Source: Pseudomonadota bacterium | GTDB taxonomy: Bacteria; Pseudomonadota; Gammaproteobacteria; Burkholderiales; Burkholderiaceae_B | Length of the DNA stretch: 22,548 nt | Direction: 5' to 3' | Assembly: GCA_023386765.1 (NCBI GenBank) | Contig: JAEWJD010000036.1 | Location: 1 to 22,548 of the forward strand | Shown here: in pieces, positions 1-8,337 of the stretch | Layout: every line of letters begins with the position of its first letter | Position numbering within the stretch: position 1 is the stretch's first letter | Made by a program: the position numbers and the translations under genes | The notes under the pieces: model-generated | Seen by the model: the letters and a program-made list of their open reading frames with translations, nothing else | Databases searched by the model: none | What the model was told of the DNA's origin: nothing

Positions 1-1314
1 GTGCGCATCGGTCGAGCTGGGCGTCCAGCCCAGCATGTACATGCTGGTGTCGTTGCCGGCCTGCAGCAGGATCTTGCCGAAGTACTTGGATTTGTTCTGC
101 GCCAGCAGGTTGATCTTGATACCCACGCGCGCCAGCATGCCCGCCACCGCCTGGCAGATCTTTTCGTCGTTGACGTAGCGGTCGTTGGGGCAGTCCAGCG
201 TCACGGTAAAGCCCTTGGGGTAGCCCGCCTCGGCCAGCAGCTTCTTGGCCCGCTCGACGTCGGTCTTGGTGGGGGCGCCGTAGGAGTCGTTGTAGCCGTT
301 GACGGAGGTGGCCACCAGCGAGCCCAGCGGCTGGGCCGCGCCGCGCATGATCTTGTCGTTGATGGCCTTGGTGTCGACCGCCAGGACCACGGCTTCGCGC
401 ACGCGCGCATCCTTGAATGGATTCTTTCCCTTGACGTCCGAGAACAGCAGTTCGTCGCGGTGCTGGTCCATACCGATGAAGATGGCGCGCGCTTCCGGAG
501 CGGACAGGGGCTTGACGCCCTTGGCATCCTCCAGGCGCTTCCAGTCCTGTACCGGCACCGGTTGCACGATATCCATCTCGCCGGAGATCAGCGCGGCCAC
601 GCGGGTCGCTTCCTGGGAGATCGGCTGGAAGATGACATCGTCGACGTTGGTCGGGATGTCCTTGTTCCAGTAGCCGCCGTAGCGCTTGAGTACGGTCTTC
701 ACATCGGGCTGGCGCTCGACCAGCATGAAGGGGCCGGTGCCATTGGCATGCAGGTTGGCGTAGTTGCCCTGGTTGTCGCCCTTGACGTTGGTGGCTTCGG
801 TGGTCTTGTTCTTCTCTGACCAGTCCTTGCTCATGATGTAGAGGAAGGTCCACTCGCGCGGAAGGATCGGGTTGGGCGTGGGCGTGGTGACTTCGATGGT
901 GTAGTCATCCACTTTCTTGATGTCTGCGGCCTTGGAGGCATAGGCCTTCATGTCGGAGCCGGGCGTGAGCGCGCGCTTCCAGGAGAAGATCACATCATCG
1001 GCGGTGAAGGGCGAACCGTCATGGAATTTGACGCCCTCGCGCAGCTTGAACACCCATTTGTTGGGTTCGGGGTTGGTCCAGCTTTCGGCCAGCAGCGGCA
1101 CCAGTTTCAGGTCGCCGTCGTAGCCGGCCAGCGTTTCGTAGATATTGCCCTGGAATCCCAGCGTGAAGGTCTCGTTCAGTGCCATCGGGTCCATCGTGGT
1201 GGCGTCGCCCTGGTATGACCAGCGCAGCGTCTTGGCCTGGACGGTGCCGCTCAGGGCGGCGGCGCTCAGTGCCAGCGCCATGGCCGAATACTTCAATGCA
1301 GATGTGATACGCAT
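1..1314 (-). CDS. ABC transporter periplasmic substrate-binding protein, family 5 (partial, 3' end outside window)
   Basis: The first 438 codons of a periplasmic solute receptor of the peptide/nickel (DppA/OppA) family, which delivers oligopeptides or similar solutes to an inner-membrane ABC permease. The reading frame is open to the window edge, so the C-terminus is missing. Residues 1-27 form a Sec signal peptide (MRIT..., hydrophobic core, cleavage probably after VQA27). The mature protein starts KTLRWSYQGDATTMDPM and continues with family blocks such as LAESWTNPEPNKWVFKLREGVKFHDGSPFTADDVIFSW, cited here only as a recognised region at about residues 80-118. The ATG at 1314 was chosen because it begins the signal peptide; a GGAG lies 11 bases upstream. 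A strong promoter lies about 220 bp upstream. The family is sure; the ligand cannot be told. The permease genes would be expected beyond the left edge. Confidence 0.93.
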   Translation of the reverse strand, partial: MRITSALKYSAMALALSAAALSGTVQAKTLRWSYQGDATTMDPMALNETFTLGFQGNIYETLAGYDGDLKLVPLLAESWTNPEPNKWVFKLREGVKFHDGSPFTADDVIFSWKRALTPGSDMKAYASKAADIKKVDDYTIEVTTPTPNPILPREWTFLYIMSKDWSEKNKTTEATNVKGDNQGNYANLHANGTGPFMLVERQPDVKTVLKRYGGYWNKDIPTNVDDVIFQPISQEATRVAALISGEMDIVQPVPVQDWKRLEDAKGVKPLSAPEARAIFIGMDQHRDELLFSDVKGKNPFKDARVREAVVLAVDTKAINDKIMRGAAQPLGSLVATSVNGYNDSYGAPTKTDVERAKKLLAEAGYPKGFTVTLDCPNDRYVNDEKICQAVAGMLARVGIKINLLAQNKSKYFGKILLQAGNDTSMYMLGWTPSSTDAH

Positions 1315-1359
1315 AGCCCTCGTACTCCGTGTGATGCGTCAAGCGCGACAGTGACAGGG

Positions 1360-1382
1360 CCGGCCGCGCACATGGCGGCCGG
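1360..1382 (-). other. GC-rich inverted repeat in the 5' leader of the substrate-binding protein
   Basis: CCGGCCGC (1360-1367) and GCGGCCGG (1375-1382) form a perfect 8-bp stem with a 7-base loop. It lies inside the predicted leader, about 46 bases before the start codon. There is no T-run after it, so it is not an obvious terminator. The rest of 1315-1583 holds only the promoter described separately. Confidence 0.4.
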
Positions 1383-1536
1383 GTCAGGCGTACAACTCAG
1401 AAAGCGGGAAGATCGACAGAAGGGACGTCCGCGGCGTTGCCGCGTGGCGCAAGGTGAACCCTGGCGGAGAACTCTGTGATGACCGGCTCCTTGTCAGGTG
1501 GAGCGCGATGATGGCCGCGCCCGTGTGCAAGAACAT

Positions 1537-1564
1537 CTTATAGAGCCGTTTGTTTAAGCGTCAA
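1537..1564 (-). promoter_or_regulatory. Sigma70-type promoter of the substrate-binding protein gene
   Basis: On the minus strand there is TTGACG (1564-1559), a 16-base spacer and TATAAG (1542-1537), close to consensus. It points to the substrate-binding protein gene and starts transcription near 1530, which gives a leader of about 215 nt. Basis is sequence match only. Confidence 0.6.
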
Positions 1565-1583
1565 TCGTTTTGGATTGGGGTTA

Positions 1584-2987
1584 TCACTCGGTTTGCGCAG
1601 CCTCGCGCGGCGGCTTGCCGGCCGCAGGCGCAGCCAGTATCTGCGTCAGCGCCGCGATCTGCTGCTTGCGTCTTGCGTCGTCCTCGAAGCCGGGCGCAAG
1701 CGCCGACCATTGCGGCCGGCTGCGTGCTTCCTGCAGCGCCGCAGGCAGGGTGCCGCTGCGCCACTGTTCGGCCCGGGGCAAGGCGATGGGGGCGCTGGCG
1801 GCATGGCCGCGGCGCTCAAGCGCTTCGATCAGTTGCTGCTGGCGCAAGGCCAGCAGGCGCAATACCGGGTCGTCGACGCTCAGCTCGCGATGGCCGCGCA
1901 GCCTGTCGGCCACCCGTTTTCCCCAGCGTTCGACGCCTTGCCACAGCCCGCCGGCGGCCGCACCGATCAGGGTGCCCGTGCCCAGGGTCAGGCCGGCCGC
2001 CAGCAGATCGACGGCAGCCCCCGCCATGGCGCCGGCGGCGGCGCCCATGCCCATCTGCACCCCCATGTCTTTCAGGGCCTGGGGATGGAAAAGGTCCATG
2101 CCGTAGCGCTCGCCGCTCAGGGGCAACGCATCGGGGCGGTAATCGCCGGGATGGAAGTTGTAGAGTGCCAGCAGGGCCTGCACGCAGGCCTGTTCACGTT
2201 CACGCACGCGTTCTTGCAGGGCTGCGCCGGCCTGCGCCAAGGCTTGCGCATCGTTGGCACAGGGCAGGCGCAACGCGGCCACGTCGATCAACAGCTCGGC
2301 GGACAGCCGGCAGGCCGTCTGGCGGCGCGCCACGCGCGCCTGCGCCAGTGAGGCGGCCATCCGGGTAAGCATGAGCGCATGCGCGTCCAGCAGCACGGCC
2401 AGGCGGGCATAGAGCTGCTGCTCGCCATCCAGCGGCGGAGCCACGGTGTCGTATTCGAGCACGGCGTGCAGGCCCAGCCGGGCCATGGCGGTGCGCCACT
2501 CGTGGGCCCGGTGGCCGGGCGCGTGCACGAAGTTCAGCACCGGCAAGAGGGGGCGGCCGCAGGCGGCCAGCAGGGCCAGTTCGTCACGATGCTTGCTGAG
2601 CACCGGATCGCGGGCGTCGATGACGTACAGGCCGGCATCGCAAGCCAGCAGTTTGCCGAGCACGCGCGCCTCCTGTTCGTAGCGGCCGCGGGCCTCCGGC
2701 GTATCGAGCAGGCGCTGGATGCGCGCCGGCCCATCCAGCCTTTCGCTGGCCGGAGCCACCAGGTCGAGGTACTCCAGCAGGGCCACGCTGTCTTCCATGC
2801 CGGGCGTATCGAACCATTCGATTTCGCCTTCGCCTGACAGGCGCAAGACGGCCCCTTGCACATGCCGGGTGGTTCCGGCTTCGTCGGCCACCTGGCCGAA
2901 GTCGGGGTCGCGCGTAAGCGTGCGCAAGAGCGAAGTCTTGCCGGTATTGCTGTGGCCGACGACGGCGATGCGCAGGCGTTCAGTCAT
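1584..2987 (-). CDS. GTPase with C-terminal DUF3482 domain
   Basis: A 467-residue P-loop GTPase. The N-terminal G domain shows G1 GHSNTGKT (residues 11-18), a switch I Thr pair (39-40) and G3 DTPG (60-63). The usual G4 NKxD is replaced by NFVH (152-155) after a hydrophobic strand, so guanine specificity is not typical. The C-terminal half matches the DUF3482 type and contains a Gly/Ala-rich hydrophobic stretch (about 310-350) that could insert in a membrane. The ATG at 2987 was chosen because it sits just before the beta strand leading to the P-loop; the longer open frame upstream lies inside the preceding gene. It overlaps the end of that gene by 8 bases (ATGACTGA), so the two are probably translated together. 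Cellular role unknown. Confidence 0.88.
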   Translation of the reverse strand: MTERLRIAVVGHSNTGKTSLLRTLTRDPDFGQVADEAGTTRHVQGAVLRLSGEGEIEWFDTPGMEDSVALLEYLDLVAPASERLDGPARIQRLLDTPEARGRYEQEARVLGKLLACDAGLYVIDARDPVLSKHRDELALLAACGRPLLPVLNFVHAPGHRAHEWRTAMARLGLHAVLEYDTVAPPLDGEQQLYARLAVLLDAHALMLTRMAASLAQARVARRQTACRLSAELLIDVAALRLPCANDAQALAQAGAALQERVREREQACVQALLALYNFHPGDYRPDALPLSGERYGMDLFHPQALKDMGVQMGMGAAAGAMAGAAVDLLAAGLTLGTGTLIGAAAGGLWQGVERWGKRVADRLRGHRELSVDDPVLRLLALRQQQLIEALERRGHAASAPIALPRAEQWRSGTLPAALQEARSRPQWSALAPGFEDDARRKQQIAALTQILAAPAAGKPPREAAQTE

Positions 2988-4356
2988 GTTCGCCCCCTTG
3001 CAGCCAGTCCAGCGGGGGCTGTTCGTTTTCGTCGATGGCCTGGGCCGGCAGGCCGGCGGCCTGCAGCCGTTCACGCCATTGCGGGCGTCGTTCGCCCGGG
3101 CCGCTGAGCCAGATGCGCATCTGGCCGGCGTGGCTGGCCAGGGCGGCGATCAGCGACAGCGACCCGCGGTCCGGTGTCTGGCCGGCATCGCACACCAGCA
3201 GCAGGCGCGAGGCCGGCTCGGCGGCCAGCGCATCAAGCAGGGCATTGCGTTCTGCGCGGCTGTCCAGGTTGCCGGCGTCAAAGACGCGGTCTGCGGGCAC
3301 GGCCGGGCGCGTGTGGTCCGGTGCGAGTTCCAGGCTGGCATAGACGGGCCGACCGCCGGGCGTGCCGCGTGCGTCGATCACGGGATGGCGCAGGGGTTCG
3401 GCTGGACGATCCACCCCACCTGCCTGCGCGGCCGGCGCGAGGCGTTCGCGCAGCACGGCGTAGCCGGGCAGCCCGGGATCGATAACCAGGCGGGCCAGCG
3501 CGCGTGCGCTCATGACGAGGCAGCCGAAGGCGGCCAGCAGGCGCGGCACGATGCCCCAGCACACCAGCATGCCCAGCAACCAGACGGACCATTGCACCTG
3601 GGCCGCGGCGGGTAACGCCTGCTGGCCGTCGCTGGCGCGCACCATGGCCGGATCGGGCAGCGTGAAACCGAACTGGGCCGGTAGCCAGCCGGCCCAGGCG
3701 GTCAGGCGCACGAAGGTCTCCGGCGGCAGCAGTGTGGTGGCCCAGATGAATTGATAGCTGGCGGTCGAGAGCATGATCAGCAGCGTGGTGAGCGCCGCGC
3801 ACAGGGTAGCCAGCCACAGCAGGTGGCTGATTGCCCCCAGCAGCCAGCGCAGGGCCCCGGCGCGGGCCAGCAGATTCAGCAGGGCCTGGGGGATGAGGGC
3901 GGCATCCGGCCCGCGCGCGAGCTTGCGCGTGGTCCACAGCCACAGCCGCCCCAGGCCGGTGGCGCGTGTCCCGGGCAGCAGAAAGCTGGCCAGCCAGAGC
4001 AGGAACATCAGGCCGTGCAGGCCCAGCAGGGCACCCAGCGCCCACAGCACATTGACGGGCCGGCTGCCGTCGCCCAGCGCGCCGTAGGCGGTGGCCGCCC
4101 CGGCCAGCAGCACGACGGCCATCATGATGAGCAGCGCCAGCACGGCGCCCTGGCGCCAACTGGCCAGCAACCGGTCCAGGCCCTCGCGCTGCGCGAGCAG
4201 GCCGGCGCGCTGCAGCACGCGGTCTGCGAAGCTGCCCTCAGCCTGGCGCAGGCGCCGGACTTCGTTCTGATCCTGCAACGGCCCCCAGTGTTCTTCGCGC
4301 AGGCGCAGCGTTTCGGCCAGCCAGTGGGCCGTCAAACCGTTGGGCGGCCTGCTCAT
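2980..4356 (-). CDS. Membrane protein of the DUF2868 type, partner of the DUF3482 GTPase
   Basis: A 458-residue integral membrane protein. Four hydrophobic segments are visible at about residues 71-94, 101-127, 172-196 and 256-276; the N-terminal 70 residues are charged and helical (RLREEHWGPLQDQNEVRRLRQ). After the last segment lies a soluble domain of about 180 residues with Rossmann-like patches (SRLLLVCDAGQTPDRG). This matches DUF2868 proteins, which are often encoded directly upstream of a DUF3482 GTPase, as here with an 8-base overlap. The soluble tail could be the contact surface for the GTPase (inference). Start ATG 4356 is preferred over an in-frame ATG at 4464, whose extra 36 residues look like leader translation; an AAGG lies about 9 bases upstream of 4356. 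Function unknown. Confidence 0.83.
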   Translation of the reverse strand: MSRPPNGLTAHWLAETLRLREEHWGPLQDQNEVRRLRQAEGSFADRVLQRAGLLAQREGLDRLLASWRQGAVLALLIMMAVVLLAGAATAYGALGDGSRPVNVLWALGALLGLHGLMFLLWLASFLLPGTRATGLGRLWLWTTRKLARGPDAALIPQALLNLLARAGALRWLLGAISHLLWLATLCAALTTLLIMLSTASYQFIWATTLLPPETFVRLTAWAGWLPAQFGFTLPDPAMVRASDGQQALPAAAQVQWSVWLLGMLVCWGIVPRLLAAFGCLVMSARALARLVIDPGLPGYAVLRERLAPAAQAGGVDRPAEPLRHPVIDARGTPGGRPVYASLELAPDHTRPAVPADRVFDAGNLDSRAERNALLDALAAEPASRLLLVCDAGQTPDRGSLSLIAALASHAGQMRIWLSGPGERRPQWRERLQAAGLPAQAIDENEQPPLDWLQGGEHD

Positions 4357-4462
4357 GCGCAGGCCTTGCCGCAGCGGCGGGATGAGGGGCGGAATGCGAG
4401 GGCCATATCGTCTCCCGGCGGGGCGGCGATCCCCGCCCTGGTGCAGTCTTCGGGGCTGCGCC

Positions 4463-4468
4463 ATTGTA
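4463..4468 (-). promoter_or_regulatory. Possible -10 element for the DUF2868/GTPase pair
   Basis: TACAAT on the minus strand lies about 100 bases before the start of the DUF2868 gene and just after the end of the AraC gene. No convincing -35 hexamer is present at 16-18 bases, so this is a weak call. Confidence 0.3.
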
Positions 4469-4497
4469 GACCGCAGCGCAGGGCTGCCCGCGCCGGA

Positions 4498-5379
4498 TCA
4501 GCCGTGTTGCAGCCAGCGCCGGTAGGCCCCTGGCGTCACGCCCGTGGTCTGGCGAAAGCGGCGGCTCAGGTGGCTGGCGTTGCCAAAGCCGGTGCGCTGG
4601 GCGATCGCGGCCAGGTCCAGCTTGCCCGAAGCCAGCAGCCCGCGCGCATGGTCGATGCGCCGTTGCTGCACCCAGGCGTGAGGGGTCAGCCCGAAGGAGA
4701 CCGGGAACATGTGCGCGAAGTGATAGGTCGACAGGGCTGCTACGCCGGCCAGCTCATCCAGGCTGAGCGCCGTGTGCAGGTGGCTGTCGATATAGTCGCG
4801 CACGCGCCGACGCACCGCCGGCGCCAGCCCGCCGCGCGGCCGGGCGCTGCGCCGCGTTTCGGTGCCGCTGCTCAGCAGGTGGTGCAGCATCTGTTCGGCC
4901 GCACTGCTGGCGGCCAGCCGCTGGGCCGGTTCGGACCAGTCCAGCGCCAGCAGCTGGCGGCTGGCGCGCGTCAGCTCGGGTGCCTGGACATAGGTCTGGT
5001 CGCGCACCTGCAGGCTGCGTGGTTCGCGATCCAGGCGCAGCACGGTTTCGCGTGCCAGCCGTTCGGGTGCGATGTACAGATGCATGAAGCGCACGCGGCC
5101 GGTCATGTTCCAGCTTGAACGATGCTCATCGGGCAGCACGCAGAACTTGCCCGCGCCGCCGAAACCGTCGCAGCCGATGCGAAAGGACTGCTCGCCGCCT
5201 TGCAGATAAAGCGATACGGTATGGTGGCCCGGCGCTTCGTAGCCGATCACCTCGCGTTGCTCGCGTTCCCATTGGGCGACTGCCAGGCCTTCGCCCAGGA
5301 GCGTGGCGCGGTTCAGGGTCGCTGTGGTGGCCGCCAGGGTGCGAAAGACCGCAAAGGCGGAAAGGTCGGGCGCAGTCAT
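4498..5379 (-). CDS. AraC-family transcriptional regulator
   Basis: A 293-residue one-component regulator. The N-terminal part (about 1-170) is a divergent cupin-like sensor region, with stretches such as YEAPGHHTVSLYLQGGEQSF. The C-terminal 100 residues are a typical AraC/XylS double helix-turn-helix, from VRDYIDSHLHTALSLDELAG through FAHMFPVSFGLTPHAWVQQR and IAQRTGFGNASHLSRRFRQT to GVTPGAYRRWLQHG at the very end. Start ATG 5379 (MTAPDLSAF) was chosen; the frame upstream overlaps the divergent permease's leader and lacks family features. It is divergent from an EamA permease across 152 bp and may control it, as is common for this arrangement (inference). Effector unknown. Confidence 0.9.
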   Translation of the reverse strand: MTAPDLSAFAVFRTLAATTATLNRATLLGEGLAVAQWEREQREVIGYEAPGHHTVSLYLQGGEQSFRIGCDGFGGAGKFCVLPDEHRSSWNMTGRVRFMHLYIAPERLARETVLRLDREPRSLQVRDQTYVQAPELTRASRQLLALDWSEPAQRLAASSAAEQMLHHLLSSGTETRRSARPRGGLAPAVRRRVRDYIDSHLHTALSLDELAGVAALSTYHFAHMFPVSFGLTPHAWVQQRRIDHARGLLASGKLDLAAIAQRTGFGNASHLSRRFRQTTGVTPGAYRRWLQHG

Positions 5380-5531
5380 GAGACTAGCGATGCTAAGCCA
5401 TCCCGCAGGCAGTGGCGAGCCGGCCGCCGCCCGGGCGTGGCAAAAACGCAAGATCCGGCAACTTCGGCGCGCCGTCCGGGGCCACACTGCGGCCTGCCGC
5501 CCGTTCCTGCGGGCTTGACCGGGCCGACGCC

Positions 5532-6413
5532 GTGACCGCTTTTCTGTACCTGTTGACCGTCTTGATCTGGGGTAGCACCTGGATTGCCATCACGTTGCAA
5601 CTCGGGGTGGTGGCCATCCCGGTGTCCATTTTCTACCGCTTCGCCCTGGCCGGGCTGCTGTTGTTTGTCGCCATGTGGCTGAGCGGCCGGCTGCAACGCC
5701 TGGACCGGCGCGGCCATCTATTGTGTCTGGGCCAGGGACTGTGTCTGTTTTGCCTGAATTTCCTGTGTTTCTACGCGGCCACGCGCTGGATACCGAGCGG
5801 CCTGGTGTCGGTGGTGTTCTCGGCCTCCACCATCTGGAACGCGCTCAATGCGCGGCTCTGGTTCGGCACGCCGATATCGTCGCGCGTGCTGGGGGGCGGT
5901 GCGCTCGGGCTGGCCGGGCTGGTGATGCTGTTCTGGTCCGAGCTGGCCGGGCGCGAAGCCAGCCACGAAACCCTGCTCGGTCTGGGGCTGGCGCTGGTGG
6001 GCACGCTGTGTTTCTCTACCGGCAATATGCTCTCGTCGGCGCAGCAGCGAGCAGGCATCGGCCCGGGTAGCGGCAACGCCTACAGCATGTTGTACGGCGC
6101 ACTCATCCTGTTGATGGGCTGCCTGGTGAGCGGGCAGCCGTTCGATTTCGACCCGTCCTGGGCCTATACCGGCGCCCTGCTGTACTTGTCCATCATCGGT
6201 TCGGTGGTGGGATTCACGGCCTATCTGACCCTGGTCGGGCGCATGGGGCCGGCGCGTGCAGCCTACTGCACGGTATTGTTCCCGGTGGTGGCGCTGTCGA
6301 TCTCGACCTACGCCGAAGGCTATCAATGGACCTGGGCCAGCATTGGGGGCCTGGCGCTGGTCATGGCGGGCAATGTCCTGGTGTTCGCACGCCGGCGTGT
6401 GCGCCCGGCTTGA
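5532..6413 (+). CDS. EamA/DMT-family inner-membrane transporter
   Basis: A 293-residue drug/metabolite transporter of the EamA type, with about ten hydrophobic segments in two repeats. It starts directly in a membrane helix with the family signature FLYLLTVLIWGSTWIAI. The second repeat includes GSVVGFTAYLTLVGRMGPARAA, typical of the fourth helix of the C-terminal EamA domain. Such proteins export amino acids, metabolites or drugs; the substrate cannot be read here. The start is a GTG at 5532, chosen because it places the first helix at residue 2 as in relatives. Upstream in-frame codons back to 5412 give a Pro/Arg-rich sequence without family character. The Shine-Dalgarno is weak. A divergent AraC regulator lies 152 bp away. 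Confidence 0.88.
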   Translation: MTAFLYLLTVLIWGSTWIAITLQLGVVAIPVSIFYRFALAGLLLFVAMWLSGRLQRLDRRGHLLCLGQGLCLFCLNFLCFYAATRWIPSGLVSVVFSASTIWNALNARLWFGTPISSRVLGGGALGLAGLVMLFWSELAGREASHETLLGLGLALVGTLCFSTGNMLSSAQQRAGIGPGSGNAYSMLYGALILLMGCLVSGQPFDFDPSWAYTGALLYLSIIGSVVGFTAYLTLVGRMGPARAAYCTVLFPVVALSISTYAEGYQWTWASIGGLALVMAGNVLVFARRRVRPA

Positions 6414-6439
6414 AACGGTAAACGGCCAGGGCCGCCTGC

Positions 6440-6470
6440 AAAAAGAAAAGCCCGCGCAATGCGCGGGCTT
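6440..6470 (-). terminator. Rho-independent terminator of tRNA-Asn
   Basis: A perfect 10-bp stem AAGCCCGCGC/GCGCGGGCTT with a 3-base loop (6448-6470), followed on the minus strand by TTTCTTTTT. It lies 8 bases after the tRNA 3' end. The opposite face has only a weak T-run but could also slow transcription leaving the permease gene. Confidence 0.85.
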
Positions 6471-6478
6471 CTCGAATT

Positions 6479-6554
6479 TGGCTCCCCGAGCTGGGCTCGA
6501 ACCAGCGACCTGCGGATTAACAGTCCGTCGCTCTACCGACTGAGCTATCGGGGA
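6479..6554 (-). tRNA. tRNA-Asn (anticodon GTT)
   Basis: A 76-nt tRNA with encoded CCA. The acceptor stem TCCCCGA/TCGGGGA, D-arm AGCTCAGTCGGTAGAGC, anticodon loop CTGTTAA and T-arm GGTTCGAGCCC are all intact. The anticodon GTT lies at 6521-6519. It has its own promoter and terminator and stands alone between a permease gene and a divergent amidase gene. Confidence 0.97.
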
Positions 6555-6571
6555 AAAGGTAGAGGGGCGCA

Positions 6572-6600
6572 ATTATGCATCAAAATAATCCGCCCTGCAA
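6572..6600 (-). promoter_or_regulatory. Sigma70 promoter of tRNA-Asn
   Basis: Minus strand: TTGCAG (6600-6595), 17-base spacer, CATAAT (6577-6572), then a G+C-rich discriminator (TGCGCCCC) of the kind found at stable-RNA promoters under stringent control. The start would be near 6565, about 11 bases before the tRNA. Confidence 0.7.
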
Positions 6601-6656
6601 ATGGCGGGCCGCGCCGCTATGATGGACGGCCACGCTGCTATGGAGAATCCAGGATC

Positions 6657-8003
6657 ATGTTGCCGACGTTGCATCAACAAAGGGATGCGCTGCGCCAAGG
6701 GCGCGTGACCTCGCTTTCGCTGACCGAGGCCGCGCTGGCGCGCGCCCAGGATGAGGCTGGCGAGGGCGCCCGTGTCTTCACCCGGCTGTATGCCGAGGCG
6801 GCGCTGGCCGAGGCGCGTGCCGCCGATCTGCTGCGCGCCGCCGGCATCGAGCGTTCCGCCATCGACGGCTTGCCCATCAGCATCAAGGACCTGTTCGATG
6901 TCGCTGGCGAGCCGACCCTTTCGGGCTCGGTAGCGCGCCAGGCCGAAGCGCCGGCCGGCACCGATGCCGAGGTCGTGCGACGCCTGCGTGCGGCAGGCGC
7001 CGTCATCGTGGGCAAGACCAATATGTCCGAGTTCGCCTACTCGGGCCTGGGCCTGAACCCGCATTACGGTACGCCGGCCAACCCCTGGGACCGCGCCAGC
7101 GGCCGCATCCCCGGCGGATCTTCCTCGGGCGCGGCGGTGTCGGTGAGCGACGGCATGGCGCTGGCGGCGATCGGCTCGGACACCGGGGGGTCGGTGCGCA
7201 TTCCCGCGGCCCTGTGCGGACTGACCGGTTTCAAGCCCAGCGCGCAGCGTGTCTCCATGCAGGGCGTGCTGCCGCTGTCGGCCAGTCTGGATTCCATCGG
7301 CCCGCTGGCCGCCACGGTGCGTTGCTGCATCACGCTGGATGCCATCCTGTCGGGCGAGGCCGGCGACGCCATCCAGGCCCTGCCGCTGGCCGGCCTGCGT
7401 CTGGCGGTGCCCGTTACCGTTGCACTCGATGACCTCGATGCCGAGGTGGCGCAGGCTTTCGATGCGGCGCTGGCGCGCCTGTCGGGGGCCGGGGTGCGCA
7501 TCGAGACGCTGGCCATCCCCGAGTTCGCCGAGCTGGCCGATATCAATGCCCAGGGAGGTTTCACGGCCGCCGAGGCCTATGCCTGGCACCGTGAACTGCT
7601 GCAACGCCAGGGCGACCGCTACGATCCGCGCGTGCGCACGCGCATCCTGCGCGGACAGGCGATATCGGCGGCCGACTATCTTGATCTGCTGCAACGCCGC
7701 CGCGACTGGATCGCGGCCGTGCAGGCGCGGATTGCGCCCTTTGACGCCCTGGTGATGCCGACCACTGCCGGGATCGCGCCGCTGATCGCGCCGCTGGCAG
7801 CCGATGACGCGTTGTTTGCCACGACCAACATGCGCATGCTGCGCAACTGCACTTTCATTAATTTCCTCGATGGTGGCGCGCTCTCGCTGCCCTGCCACGC
7901 GCCGGGCAGCGCCCCGGTGGGCCTGATGCTGGCCGGTGCCAATGGCAGCGACCCCCGCCTGCTGGCCATCGGCCTGGCCGTGGAGGCGGCGCTGGCGACA
8001 TGA
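6657..8003 (+). CDS. Amidase-signature family amidohydrolase
   Basis: A 448-residue amidase of the GatA/fatty-acid-amide-hydrolase superfamily, which hydrolyses amide bonds. The Ser-cisSer-Lys triad can be placed: Lys77 in ISIKDLFDV, cis-Ser155 in the Gly/Ser-rich GGSSSGAAVS, and nucleophile Ser179 in GSDTGGSVRIPAALCG. The spacing of 24 residues between the two serines and 78 from Lys to cis-Ser fits the family. Length is normal for stand-alone bacterial amidases. The ATG at 6657 has GGAG about 14 bases and AGG about 5 bases upstream; the open frame extends upstream through the tRNA-Asn gene and is not coding there. No gatB or gatC is nearby, so a role in tRNA amidation is unlikely. Substrate unknown. 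Confidence 0.92.
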   Translation: MLPTLHQQRDALRQGRVTSLSLTEAALARAQDEAGEGARVFTRLYAEAALAEARAADLLRAAGIERSAIDGLPISIKDLFDVAGEPTLSGSVARQAEAPAGTDAEVVRRLRAAGAVIVGKTNMSEFAYSGLGLNPHYGTPANPWDRASGRIPGGSSSGAAVSVSDGMALAAIGSDTGGSVRIPAALCGLTGFKPSAQRVSMQGVLPLSASLDSIGPLAATVRCCITLDAILSGEAGDAIQALPLAGLRLAVPVTVALDDLDAEVAQAFDAALARLSGAGVRIETLAIPEFAELADINAQGGFTAAEAYAWHRELLQRQGDRYDPRVRTRILRGQAISAADYLDLLQRRRDWIAAVQARIAPFDALVMPTTAGIAPLIAPLAADDALFATTNMRMLRNCTFINFLDGGALSLPCHAPGSAPVGLMLAGANGSDPRLLAIGLAVEAALAT

Positions 8004-8004
8004 G

Positions 8005-8039
8005 CGCAGGGCCGCCCGGGCAAAACCCGGGCGCCTGCG
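8005..8039 (+). terminator. Strong hairpin after the amidase gene, possible terminator
   Basis: Inner 8-bp stem CGCCCGGG/CCCGGGCG (8013-8020/8026-8033, loop CAAAA), extended by CGCAGG/CCTGCG across a 2-base bulge. It begins 2 bases after the amidase stop. It lacks a T-run, so intrinsic termination is uncertain. Confidence 0.4.
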
Positions 8040-8337
8040 GTCACCGTTGATGCCACCCTGCGCCTGAGCCCCCGGAATGTCGTCAGGCCGCAACTCTGTA
8101 CGCCGGCGGCATAAAAAAATCTGGGTCGTCAGGCGGCCTTCCTCTATGCTCTGCGCTGACCGGCCGCTGCCATGCCGTGCATGGCGGTCTGTGCACCGGA
8201 CGTTGCGGCCCACTCGCGCCGCGGGCGTCCCGGCGGACCGATTCGCGCCCAGGCTGCCCAGGCCTGTTGCGCGCTGTGGCCAGGCATCCGCCTGGCGCCA
8301 GCCCGGTCATCCCGATTCCGTACCGCAGGCGCACCGC
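8040..8337. other. Gene-free GC-rich stretch before the sirtuin gene
   Basis: Together with the hairpin before it, this makes a gap of 334 bp between two plus-strand genes. The sirtuin frame is open back to 8077, but the translation is Arg/Pro-rich without any family feature. A run of seven A lies at 8114-8120. I could not find a convincing promoter, RNA gene or repeat in it. Confidence 0.5.

Noticed and set aside
3751..5118. 455-codon plus-strand frame opposite the DUF2868 and AraC genes
   Set aside because: Gln/Ala/Arg-rich shadow translation spanning two well supported genes.
6573..8213. 546-codon open frame antisense to the amidase
   Set aside because: It mirrors the amidase gene in GC-rich DNA, runs into the tRNA-Asn promoter region and shows no family feature; the amidase on the other strand has a complete catalytic triad.
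8077..8337. N-terminal extension of the sirtuin
   Set aside because: The 87 extra residues are Arg/Pro-rich without similarity to the family; the Rossmann fold begins after ATG 8338.
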